Source: Nitrososphaerales archaeon
Lineage (GTDB): Archaea; Thermoproteota; Nitrososphaeria; Nitrososphaerales; CADDZS01
NCBI GenBank assembly: GCA_030041355.1
Contig: JASHNZ010000036.1
Location: 62,001 to 126,000, forward strand
Length of the DNA: 64,000 bases
Direction of reading: 5' to 3'
In this document: one piece after another, positions 1 through 7,894 of the stretch
Position numbering within the stretch: position 1 is the stretch's first letter
Layout of the letters: each line of letters begins with the position of its first letter
The notes under the pieces: model-generated
The model's database searches: none
Told to the model about the DNA's origin: nothing
What the model saw: the letters and a program-made list of their open reading frames with translations, nothing else
Translations under genes and position numbers: made by a program

Positions 1-1
1 A

Positions 2-322
2 GGTCATTGGGTCGAGACCATGGCAGCCATGCACAGCTTGGAATTGATTGCCGATCGAACAGTTGCCCGAGATGGAGCGAAGATGACGTATTTTGATCCT
101 TCGATTCTCACGACGAGTGAAGTAACAGATGGGACAAAGAATTTTCTGCGCGAGGGCTACGAAGCAGACGCAGGCCATTCAAAGGAGGCTTTGGACCTCG
201 TTGAAAAATATGCTTTGGAGCTAAATCTAGTCGAAGATGTGCAGGCAACATTTGTAAAGTCGATGGATCTGTTTCACATGTATCTTCTTGCGCGCTTAGA
301 GAGAGGCGAGAAATTCTCCTGA
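2..322 (+). CDS. Partial CDS, C-terminal end of an unknown protein
   Basis: The reading frame is open from the left edge of the window, so the ATG codons at 20 and 29 may be internal and the gene probably begins outside. About 106 residues are visible. They are mostly acidic, helix-prone sequence with no signal peptide, membrane segment or metal motif. I do not recognise the family. The stop lies 8 bases before the GTG start of the next gene, which suggests co-transcription with the small zinc-binding protein. No function is proposed. Confidence 0.5.
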   Translation, partial: GHWVETMAAMHSLELIADRTVARDGAKMTYFDPSILTTSEVTDGTKNFLREGYEADAGHSKEALDLVEKYALELNLVEDVQATFVKSMDLFHMYLLARLERGEKFS

Positions 323-330
323 CGCTGAAA

Positions 331-618
331 GTGAATTACCCGAAAGGCACCTGCGCGATCTGTGGGTCCAATTGGGGAAATTATTGGAAAGAGGTTGAGG
401 GCGAGAGTTTCTTCTTCTGCTGTCAATTGTGCTATCTAGAATTTCAAAACATGATAAATGAGACGAAGATAAGAACCTCTTGGCCCTCAATCGAGGAGTT
501 TGAGATTAAAGGAGATTACAGAGGAAGAGCTGTTCTTGCCAAACACAATAATAATTCAATTCGTTTTTTCATAAGGTTTAGCACTTCCGGGCAAGTTCAG
601 GAATTCAAAGAAATTTAG
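331..618 (+). CDS. Small zinc-binding protein (Ta0938-like)
   Basis: A 95-residue protein read from a GTG start 8 bases after the preceding stop. Its N-terminal half has two cysteine pairs (CAIC near residue 8, and CC followed by LC near residues 30-34) in a compact, aromatic-rich arrangement typical of a zinc-binding module. The second half is basic beta-type sequence. From memory it resembles the small Thermoplasma protein Ta0938, a structurally characterised zinc protein of unknown function; that match needs a profile search. The metal site is inferred from the cysteine spacing. Possibly in an operon with the upstream partial gene. Confidence 0.55.
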   Translation: MNYPKGTCAICGSNWGNYWKEVEGESFFFCCQLCYLEFQNMINETKIRTSWPSIEEFEIKGDYRGRAVLAKHNNNSIRFFIRFSTSGQVQEFKEI

Positions 619-769
619 ACGCTCTGTCATTCCCAGCTTAACCAACTTCCTGAGCTTCTGTCCTACGCTCGCGTGGAGACAGCTTGTGTCAAAAAAACAT
701 CAAATTCGTACTAAATCATAATAGTTTCTTTGGTCATTAGTACGATTATCGGTTTGCGAGAGGAGAAAG

Positions 770-2179
770 ATGGCGATTAAGCTAGGCACTATATACGGAA
801 TACCTCTCTACCTAGATTATTCTTGGTTCATAATACTCGCGCTGATAGTCTTTGAGGTAGCGTTTCTGATAATGCCTTATGAATACCCAGGACTTTCGAC
901 CGGACTGTATCTTCTCCTCGGCGTTTTGTCCGCATTCTTGCTTTTCGCTTCGATTGTCGTTCATGAGCTTGCTCATTCAATAATCGCGAAAAGAAATGGT
1001 CTCAAGATTGGAAGAATCACTTTGTATTTGCTGGGAGGCGTCTCGGAGATGTCGGAAGAGCCTCCGAACCCATCTCTTGAGCTTCGAATGTCCGCGGCCG
1101 GCCCTCTTACTTCTCTTGCCATCGCTGGCGTCTCTTATGTCGGTTGGCTGGCTTCGTTGAGTGTCAAGGCGCCAGTAATAATTAGAGGGCCCTTGGAATA
1201 TACGGCTCTTTTCAACGTGATAGTCGCAGCTTTCAACCTAATCCCGGCGTTTCCTATGGATGGCGGGAGAGTCCTGCGTTCCATCATTTGGAGATCCAGT
1301 GGGGACATGATTAAATCCACAAAGATCTCCGCGACCGTTGGACGCATCTTCGCCTACGTCATGATGGTCGGTGGTGTGCTTCTCACCTTTCTCGTGCCCT
1401 CTTATCTGTTCGATGGCATATGGCTCGTGTTGATCGGGTGGTTCATTTCGAGCAGCGCACAAGGCGAGTACCGACAGGTCCAAATCTTGAGGGACGTCGC
1501 GGATCTCAAAGCTCGGGATATGATGTCAAAGACTGTAGATCGCGTCTCTGAAGAAATTACTTTGACGGAACTCTCTTCTCAGTTTCTACAGTACAAACAT
1601 AAAGGTTTTCCCGTGATGAGAGGAGACGAATTGATTGGCTGCGTCACAATGCAAGACCTGCGTGCCGTCAAAAAAGAACTCTGGGACACAACGAGAGTTT
1701 TAGACATTATGGCTCCGAAGGAGAAACTCGCAACTGTAAAAGAGAGTGATCCGGCAAAGCAGGTCCTAGCTGCCATAGGTTCTAGACAGATAGGAAGGAT
1801 CTTCGTTTTGTCCGATGATATGAGCGGAAGACTAGTCGGAATCATCACACGCACCGATGTAATGCGGACGATCCAAATGCAGGAGAGTTTCCTCAAGAAT
1901 GCTCCCCCGCCTGGACCTGCGGGTTTGGAACGCAACATTCCAGTTGAAGTCGGGATGCTTTTTCAGATCATCGCGCCCGAATACGGGGGAATCAACTGGT
2001 CGCCATCGTTCAATCCTGGCGAGTTTTCTCTTGTATCGGAGCAGATCGTCCAGATAGCACCCGATAAGCAAGCGAAGCAATTTACGCTTCAAGCGTTGAA
2101 GAAGGGAACATTTTACATTAACCTGAACCAGCCTGGCGATAAGAAAAGCTCCTTAACGTACACCATATTAGTTAATTGA
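770..2179 (+). CDS. Site-2-type intramembrane zinc metalloprotease with CBS domains (M50)
   Basis: A 469-residue polytopic membrane protease of the S2P/M50 family, the enzymes that cut substrates inside the membrane during regulated proteolysis. HELAH at residues 65-69 supplies the zinc-binding HExxH motif, and a PAFPMDGGR segment near residue 160 is the second conserved motif carrying the Asp ligand. Several hydrophobic helices surround both. Two CBS domains follow (about residues 245-305 and 310-370), which in this family sense adenine nucleotides. The last 80 residues form an extra beta-rich domain I cannot assign. The start is supported by a GAGGAG Shine-Dalgarno 5 bases before ATG. It stands alone in its transcription direction. 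The natural substrate cannot be inferred. Confidence 0.9.
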   Translation: MAIKLGTIYGIPLYLDYSWFIILALIVFEVAFLIMPYEYPGLSTGLYLLLGVLSAFLLFASIVVHELAHSIIAKRNGLKIGRITLYLLGGVSEMSEEPPNPSLELRMSAAGPLTSLAIAGVSYVGWLASLSVKAPVIIRGPLEYTALFNVIVAAFNLIPAFPMDGGRVLRSIIWRSSGDMIKSTKISATVGRIFAYVMMVGGVLLTFLVPSYLFDGIWLVLIGWFISSSAQGEYRQVQILRDVADLKARDMMSKTVDRVSEEITLTELSSQFLQYKHKGFPVMRGDELIGCVTMQDLRAVKKELWDTTRVLDIMAPKEKLATVKESDPAKQVLAAIGSRQIGRIFVLSDDMSGRLVGIITRTDVMRTIQMQESFLKNAPPPGPAGLERNIPVEVGMLFQIIAPEYGGINWSPSFNPGEFSLVSEQIVQIAPDKQAKQFTLQALKKGTFYINLNQPGDKKSSLTYTILVN

Positions 2180-2192
2180 GCTTGGTAGCTCA
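2177..2192 (+). terminator. Short hairpin overlapping the protease stop codon
   Basis: TGAGCT-TGGT-AGCTCA forms a 6-bp stem with a 4-base loop, and its first bases are the stop codon. A 14-bp perfect palindrome (TCATCAGCTGATGA, 2204-2217) follows. No T-run comes after either, so their role as transcript ends is only a guess; the pair sits between convergent genes. Confidence 0.25.
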
Positions 2193-2335
2193 GATTCCAT
2201 TACTCATCAGCTGATGAAGATAGCTCTGTCTTGCACACGACTTCATCTATTGTTGCTGTTTTAGGTCTAGATACGAAGCCCCACAGTACAATGAATCGCG
2301 CGATGAAGACATTGGGTCCATATAGAATTGATTGA

Positions 2336-2470
2336 TCATCTTTCTCTTCCTTCCACGACGGGTTGCGCGCCTGTCTTTTTGTGGCTCTTGAAAAATTCCA
2401 AAGCTAGGCGCTCATATTCAGCTTCCGACATCCCCTCTTCGTTTCTTACAGCTCCTTCGGGGAAAATCAT
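2336..2470 (-). CDS. Possible 44-residue protein at the end of the transhydrogenase operon
   Basis: An ATG-initiated frame of 44 codons begins 5 bases after the pntB stop codon on the same strand. The peptide is charged and soluble, with an acidic, helix-prone centre and a basic end. Tight spacing is the main argument for it being real. There is no recognisable domain, and no Shine-Dalgarno apart from purines within the pntB end. It could equally be a chance frame. The rest of the interval to 2180 holds only the two palindromes. Confidence 0.35.
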   Translation of the reverse strand: MIFPEGAVRNEEGMSEAEYERLALEFFKSHKKTGAQPVVEGRER

Positions 2471-2475
2471 GCTCT

Positions 2476-3870
2476 TCACTGACTTTTCATGGCGGTAATA
2501 AGTTCAGTTAGAACTTTCTTTGCGTCTCCGAAGACCATCATTGTATTCGGAAGATAAAAGAGTTCATTGTTGACACCCGAGAAACCCGGCCCTGTAGACC
2601 TTTTGATAAACACTACAGTCTTTGCCTTGTCTACATCCAGGATCGGCATGCCGAAGAGTGGGGAATCCTTTCTTGTTCTCGCTGCGGGATTTGTAACATC
2701 ATTCGCCCCTACGACGATCACTACATCAGTTTCCGGAAAAAGGGGATTGATCCGATCCATTTCGTATAACTGATCATAAGGCACATTTGCTTCTGCGAGT
2801 AACACGTTCATGTGGCCAGGCATTCTTCCGGCCACCGGGTGGATCGCGTACTTTACATCGATACCCCGGGATTGCAAAACATCCGCGAGCTCCTTCACGA
2901 CATGCTGGGCTTGCGAAACTGCCATGCCGTAACCGGGAGCAAAGACCACAGATCTGGCGTTTGCAAGAATCGTTGCGACATCCTCAGGAGTATAGCCTTG
3001 AACGGTCCGAGTTTCAGCTATAACTGATGGACCCTTCTTGACTGCTCCTACTCCTCCAAACAAGATGTTGATGAAAGAACGATTCATCGCCTGGCTCATG
3101 ATGATCGCGAGCACAAGGCCTGAAGAGCCGTCTAGCGAGCCGGCAACAATCAGGATTTTGTTGTCCAATACGAATCCGAGAGCCGCGGCCGACATTCCCG
3201 CGAATGAATTCAAAATTGCAATGACAGTTGGCATGTCCGCTCCGCCAATCGCCATCACAAGTAGAAATCCGAACAGTAGTGCGAAAGCCGCGATGATGGG
3301 TAATACGAATGATTGGGATGGATGGAGTACTAAGTAAACAGAAAAGCCTACCGCAATGCCTAGGTTAGCTAAGCTCACTATAATCCTTCCGGGATAGATA
3401 AACGGCCGTCCAGGAATAATTCCCTGCAATTTCGAGAATGCGATTGTGCTACCGGTAAATGTAAGAAATCCGAGAACCATTTCGCCGCAAAGGATTGAAA
3501 TCGTAAGAAAGTCCTTGTTCCCGATTATGCTTGCCTTATCCTGATAATACTCCGCTGCTCCAACCAGAGCCACTGCAAGGGATCCAAATGCATGAGACAT
3601 GGCCGTTCTCTGGGGTACGGCCGTCATGGGAACTTTGAGAGCAATAGGTGTGCCGATGATCGTTCCGACTACGACAGCAGCAACTAAAAGATCGACTTGA
3701 TGAATCATGTAAACAAGAAGCGTGGTAAGGATCGCAATGGCCATGCCGGTTGCGGCTGACCAGTTTCCTCGCCTCGAAGTTTTTACTTCACTCATCCATC
3801 GCAAGGAGAGAATGAAGAAAAGAATCGAAACAGCATAGAGGTAGAGTGATAGAGTCGCGAGATCGCTCAT
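2476..3870 (-). CDS. pntB: NAD(P) transhydrogenase, beta subunit
   Basis: A 464-residue protein with about nine membrane helices in the first 270 residues (domain II) and a soluble NADP(H)-binding domain III at the C-terminus, including a GYGMAVSQAQ segment and the GANDVTNPAA motif typical of PntB. The enzyme couples hydride transfer between NADH and NADP+ to proton movement across the membrane. The length matches bacterial PntB. Its ATG overlaps the pntA2 stop by 4 bases, so the genes are translationally coupled. In this setting it would supply NADPH, for instance for an NADPH-dependent acetoacetyl-CoA reductase in PHA synthesis; that link is inference. Confidence 0.96.
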   Translation of the reverse strand: MSDLATLSLYLYAVSILFFILSLRWMSEVKTSRRGNWSAATGMAIAILTTLLVYMIHQVDLLVAAVVVGTIIGTPIALKVPMTAVPQRTAMSHAFGSLAVALVGAAEYYQDKASIIGNKDFLTISILCGEMVLGFLTFTGSTIAFSKLQGIIPGRPFIYPGRIIVSLANLGIAVGFSVYLVLHPSQSFVLPIIAAFALLFGFLLVMAIGGADMPTVIAILNSFAGMSAAALGFVLDNKILIVAGSLDGSSGLVLAIIMSQAMNRSFINILFGGVGAVKKGPSVIAETRTVQGYTPEDVATILANARSVVFAPGYGMAVSQAQHVVKELADVLQSRGIDVKYAIHPVAGRMPGHMNVLLAEANVPYDQLYEMDRINPLFPETDVVIVVGANDVTNPAARTRKDSPLFGMPILDVDKAKTVVFIKRSTGPGFSGVNNELFYLPNTMMVFGDAKKVLTELITAMKSQ

Positions 3871-4184
3871 TTAGAGGACTTGGCCTCTTTGTTTCTCGGG
3901 CGAAACATTCTCAGGATGCGTTCGGTGATCAAAAAGCCGCTCACAATGTTTGTGAATGCGAGTGCGACCCCGACAGTTGCCAAGGTGAGAATGAATGTAT
4001 TCGTTGTTTCTGACAATACTATGAGAGCTGCCACAAAAGAAACTGATGAGATCGCGTTTGTCAAAGACATCAGAGGAGTATGCAAGAGCCGGGATACGTG
4101 CCGGATCAGCTCTACGCCGAGGAAGGTGGAGAGTATGAAGATGATTAGATTCACCGGGAGATCCGCAAGAACTTGGCTGGTCAT
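3867..4184 (-). CDS. pntA2: NAD(P) transhydrogenase, alpha subunit part 2 (membrane)
   Basis: A 105-residue membrane protein with three predicted helices that corresponds to the C-terminal membrane portion of the E. coli PntA chain. The alpha subunit is therefore split into two polypeptides, as in Rhodospirillum rubrum. It starts 3 bases after the pntA1 stop, and its stop overlaps the pntB start. The hydrophobic core including NAISSVSFVAALIVL matches the family. It should pack with PntB helices to form the proton channel. The basic tail (RPRNKEAKSSK) is probably cytoplasmic. Confidence 0.93.
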   Translation of the reverse strand: MTSQVLADLPVNLIIFILSTFLGVELIRHVSRLLHTPLMSLTNAISSVSFVAALIVLSETTNTFILTLATVGVALAFTNIVSGFLITERILRMFRPRNKEAKSSK

Positions 4185-4187
4185 TTC

Positions 4188-5333
4188 TCAGGATGTCACC
4201 GTAGCGGAACTCTCAAGCGCCTTCTTTGTCTGTTCATGCATAACCAGCCCATCCTTTGTTACGAGTGGTCCTCGGATCAGCTCATCTTCGAGATTGACAT
4301 CAAGCTTACCATCTTTCAAGATTTCAAGAAGAAAGGTTACAACATTTCTCGAATAAAGTTGGCTCGCTTGTGGGGCCATCATTGAAGGAAGATTGAGCAA
4401 ACCGTGAATTGTTACGCCGTACTTGATTACGGTTTTTCCCGGTTCCGTTAACGCACAGTTTCCGCCCTGTTCCGCTGCTAGATCTACGATCACCGACGAG
4501 GGTCGCATTCCCTTGACTGCATCTTCGGAAACGAGGACTGGAGCTTTTTGTCCGGGAACCAGCGCAGTGGTTACGACTACATCCGCTGATTTCGCATGCT
4601 CGGCAAGTAGATCCTGTTGCTTTCGATAGAAATCTTCTGATTGGGCTTTTGCATAACCTCCAGAGGTCTGAGCATCCTGCGCAGTGACTGGAAGTTGCAC
4701 AAATTTTGCCCCAAGGCTCTCGATTTGTTCCTTGACCACAGGTCTAACATCATAGGCTTCCACGACTGCCCCCAATCTATGAGCAACCGCAATCGCCTGT
4801 AATCCTGCAACCCCAGCTCCTATTACGAAGACCCGAGCCGGCGAGATTGTACCTGCGGCGGTCATCAGCATGGGAAAAAGTTTCGGGAGAGAATCAGCGG
4901 CAAGAAGTACGGCCTTGTACCCTGAAACCGTTGCTTGGGATGACAACGCATCCATAGATTGGGCTCGGCTGATCCTGGGCATAAGGTCCATAGCGAATGA
5001 AGTAACTTTTCTGGACACCAAGTTTTGCACTGTTTCAAGATTGGAGAGGGGATAAAGGAACGAAATCAGAACCAAACTTTCCTTGAAACTTTCAACTTCG
5101 TCTTTGGTGGGAGGTTGGACTTTCAGTACAATATCAGATCGGGAATAGAGAGTAACATGATCTGACACCACTTCTGCACCTTTGGCCAAGTACATTGAAT
5201 CAGGAAAACCCGCACCTTCGCCAGCTCCAGTTTCTATGATCACCTGTAATTGTGGAAATTTTGAAACCGCATCTGGCACAAGGGAGACGCGCCTCTCTCC
5301 CTGTGCAGACTCCTTGGGTACTCCGATGATCAT
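4188..5333 (-). CDS. pntA1: NAD(P) transhydrogenase, alpha subunit part 1 (NAD-binding)
   Basis: A 381-residue soluble domain I protein. It opens with the conserved GVPKESAQGERRVSLVPD segment shared with alanine dehydrogenase, and has a Rossmann glycine motif (GAGVAGLQA) near residue 173. The AKSADVVVTTALVPGQKAP region is characteristic of the PntA NAD site. It binds NAD(H) and delivers hydride to NADP in domain III of PntB. First gene of a pntA1-pntA2-pntB operon. The promoter should lie in the 137-bp divergent gap shared with the hydroxyacyl-CoA dehydrogenase gene at 5471. Confidence 0.96.
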   Translation of the reverse strand: MIIGVPKESAQGERRVSLVPDAVSKFPQLQVIIETGAGEGAGFPDSMYLAKGAEVVSDHVTLYSRSDIVLKVQPPTKDEVESFKESLVLISFLYPLSNLETVQNLVSRKVTSFAMDLMPRISRAQSMDALSSQATVSGYKAVLLAADSLPKLFPMLMTAAGTISPARVFVIGAGVAGLQAIAVAHRLGAVVEAYDVRPVVKEQIESLGAKFVQLPVTAQDAQTSGGYAKAQSEDFYRKQQDLLAEHAKSADVVVTTALVPGQKAPVLVSEDAVKGMRPSSVIVDLAAEQGGNCALTEPGKTVIKYGVTIHGLLNLPSMMAPQASQLYSRNVVTFLLEILKDGKLDVNLEDELIRGPLVTKDGLVMHEQTKKALESSATVTS

Positions 5334-5470
5334 ATTACCGGGTTCTTTTCGGAAACTAGCCTCGAGCTAAATGAGGTTATTGCTTTGGCCCAAGTTGGCA
5401 AAAACCAGCTTGGAGGAAAAGAGTGAAAAGCATCCGTTGACTTTATGTAAGTCAAGGAGATCTAAGCTAA

Positions 5471-6355
5471 ATGTCTGCTCAACAGCAAACACAATCCCTC
5501 TCATCAAAGATAGACAATGTTGGCGTCATTGGCGCAGGAGCCATGGGACACGGAATTGCTCAGGTTTTCGCCCAAGCCGGTCTGAATGTAAAGCTCAACG
5601 ACGTAAGTCTTGAATTCATCAACGGCGGGATAAAAAGAATTGAAGGAAATCTTTCCCGTTCGGTTGAAAAAGGAAAGATGACTCTCGATGAAAGGAAAAT
5701 GATTCTTTCGAGAGTGCATCCCACTGAGAGCCTTGAAGACTTTAAAGACCGCGAATTTGTCGTGGAGGCAGTTCTTGAAAAGATCGAGGTGAAGCGTGAT
5801 GTTTTCAAAAGGCTCGACAGAATCTGTGGAAAAGAAATCATACTCGCGTCAAACACTTCTTCGATTCCCATTGCCGAGCTCGCAGCTCTAGTTTCGAACC
5901 CCTATCGGGTTGCGGGCATGCACTTTTTCAATCCTGTTCCAGTGATGAAACTCGTAGAAATCGTACAGGCTCTTCAAACATCGAATTCAACGGTTGAAGC
6001 TATTCGCGCGCTGAGCATTAGGCTCGGCAAAACACCAGTTGTGGTAAAAGACACCGCCGGTTTTGTCTCAAACAGAGTGGTCTGTCCAATGATCAATGAA
6101 GCCATCTTTGCCTACGAGCAAGGAGTCGCAAGTAAGGAAGACATCGATACGGTCATGAAACTGGGAATGAATCATCCCATGGGTCCGCTCGAACTTGCAG
6201 ATTTTGTCGGTCTCGACATTGTGCTTGATGTGCTCGATGTGCTTTACAGAGAGTATGAAGACCCGAAGTATAGAGCTTGTCCACTGCTGCGAAATATGGT
6301 TAGGGCAGGCTACTTGGGCAGGAAAACCAAGAGAGGTTTCTACGAGTATCCCTAG
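5471..6355 (+). CDS. 3-hydroxyacyl-CoA dehydrogenase
   Basis: A 294-residue, single-function enzyme that oxidises (S)-3-hydroxyacyl-CoA to 3-oxoacyl-CoA with NAD+. The N-terminal Rossmann fold shows GAGAMGHGIAQ, the NTSSIPI segment is present, and the catalytic HFFNPVPVMKLVEI motif follows. The C-terminal dimerisation domain contains NHPMGPLELADFVGLD. Length and order match the Hbd/FadB-C family. An AAGGAGA Shine-Dalgarno lies upstream of the ATG. The gene is divergent from the transhydrogenase operon and its stop overlaps the end of the convergent EtfA-like gene by 4 bases. The role may be degradative or, in reverse, synthetic. Confidence 0.95.
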   Translation: MSAQQQTQSLSSKIDNVGVIGAGAMGHGIAQVFAQAGLNVKLNDVSLEFINGGIKRIEGNLSRSVEKGKMTLDERKMILSRVHPTESLEDFKDREFVVEAVLEKIEVKRDVFKRLDRICGKEIILASNTSSIPIAELAALVSNPYRVAGMHFFNPVPVMKLVEIVQALQTSNSTVEAIRALSIRLGKTPVVVKDTAGFVSNRVVCPMINEAIFAYEQGVASKEDIDTVMKLGMNHPMGPLELADFVGLDIVLDVLDVLYREYEDPKYRACPLLRNMVRAGYLGRKTKRGFYEYP

Positions 6356-7215
6356 AGTTTCTCCAAAACTTTTGGAAGCTCGCTTGTTATTGAACTGGTG
6401 TCTGCCACCCTTGTAATGATCTGATTTCGAGAGCTTGCAATTGCGATCAGCTCGCCGTGGAACGTGGGCAATTCGCTCTCTTGCCATCCTTCAAAATCTA
6501 TCGCTAGACAAGGTCCATAGATCTCTTCCACTTTTGAATTTTGTTCTACGACTTTTCCTTTGTATTTCGAAGCGATTCGCTGCACTTGCTTTAACTCGGC
6601 TCCCTTTCTCGCGAGGTTTTTGCCAACTAAAAGAGTGAGAATACCCGACGAGTCAATATATTCTTCAGGATTAACATCTGCGGTACTTGGAGAGATTTTC
6701 CCTGGTTTAGGAAGAACATCTTTTTGGGTCGTCTTTCCATATCTCATGGAATCTTCAAAGGGCATAGGGTTTGATGCCGCCTTCAAAGAAAATACACAAA
6801 CTTCGCCGGTTAATTTGAAACGAAGAGAAGCTCCCCAGCTGCGAAGACCTTTCGTTGCCTCATTTTCGCTTAGCGAGTCAATCCCACTTGCGAAAGATTC
6901 TACTCGGTCCTTTGAAAGAGCATAGACGCGACCCAAAATAGCGTCTGTAAACAAGCCTGAGGTCGCTAGGAGTAACCTAACTCTTGTTTGACCGTTTAAT
7001 ATTGAAGAGAGTACTTCGGACCATTCAAAGACATTTTTCGGGTGGTTGAACTTGATTACTTCATCAGCCCCCAGCGAAATCAATCTTTGAGTAAATGTTT
7101 TCGTTCCACTCTCCGCAGAACAGACAGCGATAACTTTCACACCGAGAGAATCCGCAATCTCGCGTGCCTTCCCCAGCTGCCTTTCTCCACCGAATTCCGC
7201 GAATACGACAATCAA
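6352..7215 (-). CDS. Divergent ETF alpha-like protein
   Basis: A 287-residue protein whose N-terminal 200 residues follow the ETF alpha fold (VVFAEFGGERQLGKAREIAD, then LLLATSGLFTDAILGRVYA). Its last 90 residues should form the FAD-binding domain but lack the GASR, GQTG and GISGxxQH motifs that are all visible in the canonical EtfA at 60551-61498. Only the final segment (ELIAIASSRNQIITRVAD) still echoes the IVAIN...ADYGVVGD region. It is the last gene of an enoyl-CoA hydratase, acyl-CoA dehydrogenase, EtfB-like, EtfA-like series. It may act as a structural or specialised electron-transfer partner of the dehydrogenase; FAD binding is doubtful. Assignment rests on the fold pattern and gene order. 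Confidence 0.7.
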   Translation of the reverse strand: MIVVFAEFGGERQLGKAREIADSLGVKVIAVCSAESGTKTFTQRLISLGADEVIKFNHPKNVFEWSEVLSSILNGQTRVRLLLATSGLFTDAILGRVYALSKDRVESFASGIDSLSENEATKGLRSWGASLRFKLTGEVCVFSLKAASNPMPFEDSMRYGKTTQKDVLPKPGKISPSTADVNPEEYIDSSGILTLLVGKNLARKGAELKQVQRIASKYKGKVVEQNSKVEEIYGPCLAIDFEGWQESELPTFHGELIAIASSRNQIITRVADTSSITSELPKVLEKL

Positions 7216-7233
7216 ACAGCTCTTCTCTCTTTA

Positions 7234-7860
7234 TCACTGGGAAAGACGACGCAGTTTTCTGGAGATCGCGAAGGCGATTTCTTCGGGAGATTCTTCTCTT
7301 GGCTGGTCGGTAGATTCGTTTGGTTTAATCTTCTCGAGAGCGCTCTTCCCAGTTACTGAGGAATCCTGGATCTTCTTCGATGATGCTTCCTCGATTCTCC
7401 GAATGTCAATGTTGAAAGCTTCTATTCCATCATCTTTCGAAAGAACAATCGAAGCTTCGCCGCCTTTCGGATCTGAATCAAAAAGCAAATTTCGATCGGA
7501 GACCAATGAAAGCGCTCCACACAAAGCGGATCCAGAAAATGGACCGTCAAGATTGTCCCCAACGATAACTACCGAATTCGAGTCTTGAAGTAATTCTTTC
7601 ATGCTTTCTGCTTGGCTGAGAGGATCATCGCAAAGAGGAAGGGAAGCCACTTGCGTGGCTCCTCTTGCGATTGCTTCTCTCAGAATAGAGGAGTGGCCCA
7701 TCGCCACAACTTCCTCCGACAGTGATTTGGCTCGATTGAGTGCGGCTTTGCTCGAGTGTGCCATTCTAAATCTCGAACTGGACAAGTCTGAGAAGTTCCT
7801 GACGTTACTCTGGATAGAAATTGGCACGGCCTGTACATAGACTAGTATCTTCTGAGACAT
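7234..7860 (-). CDS. Divergent ETF beta-like protein
   Basis: A 208-residue protein when read from the ATG at 7860; a longer frame to 7938 would run into the acyl-CoA dehydrogenase. It opens with QKILVYVQAVPIS, matching the KILVCVKQVPD-type start of ETF beta, and has the ALNRAKSLSEEVVAMGHSS region expected of the family. The nucleotide-binding segment is reduced to GDNLDGPFSGSALCGALS, where ordinary EtfB has a TGxxxxxxxxGxVGP pattern. The C-terminal tail is charged. It is 18 bases ahead of the EtfA-like gene and 34 bases behind the dehydrogenase stop. The pair probably forms a heterodimer; its cofactor content is uncertain. Confidence 0.7.
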   Translation of the reverse strand: MSQKILVYVQAVPISIQSNVRNFSDLSSSRFRMAHSSKAALNRAKSLSEEVVAMGHSSILREAIARGATQVASLPLCDDPLSQAESMKELLQDSNSVVIVGDNLDGPFSGSALCGALSLVSDRNLLFDSDPKGGEASIVLSKDDGIEAFNIDIRRIEEASSKKIQDSSVTGKSALEKIKPNESTDQPREESPEEIAFAISRKLRRLSQ

Positions 7861-7894
7861 TGCAAGAGACTTCCAAAGTCGAGAGATCGTCGGG

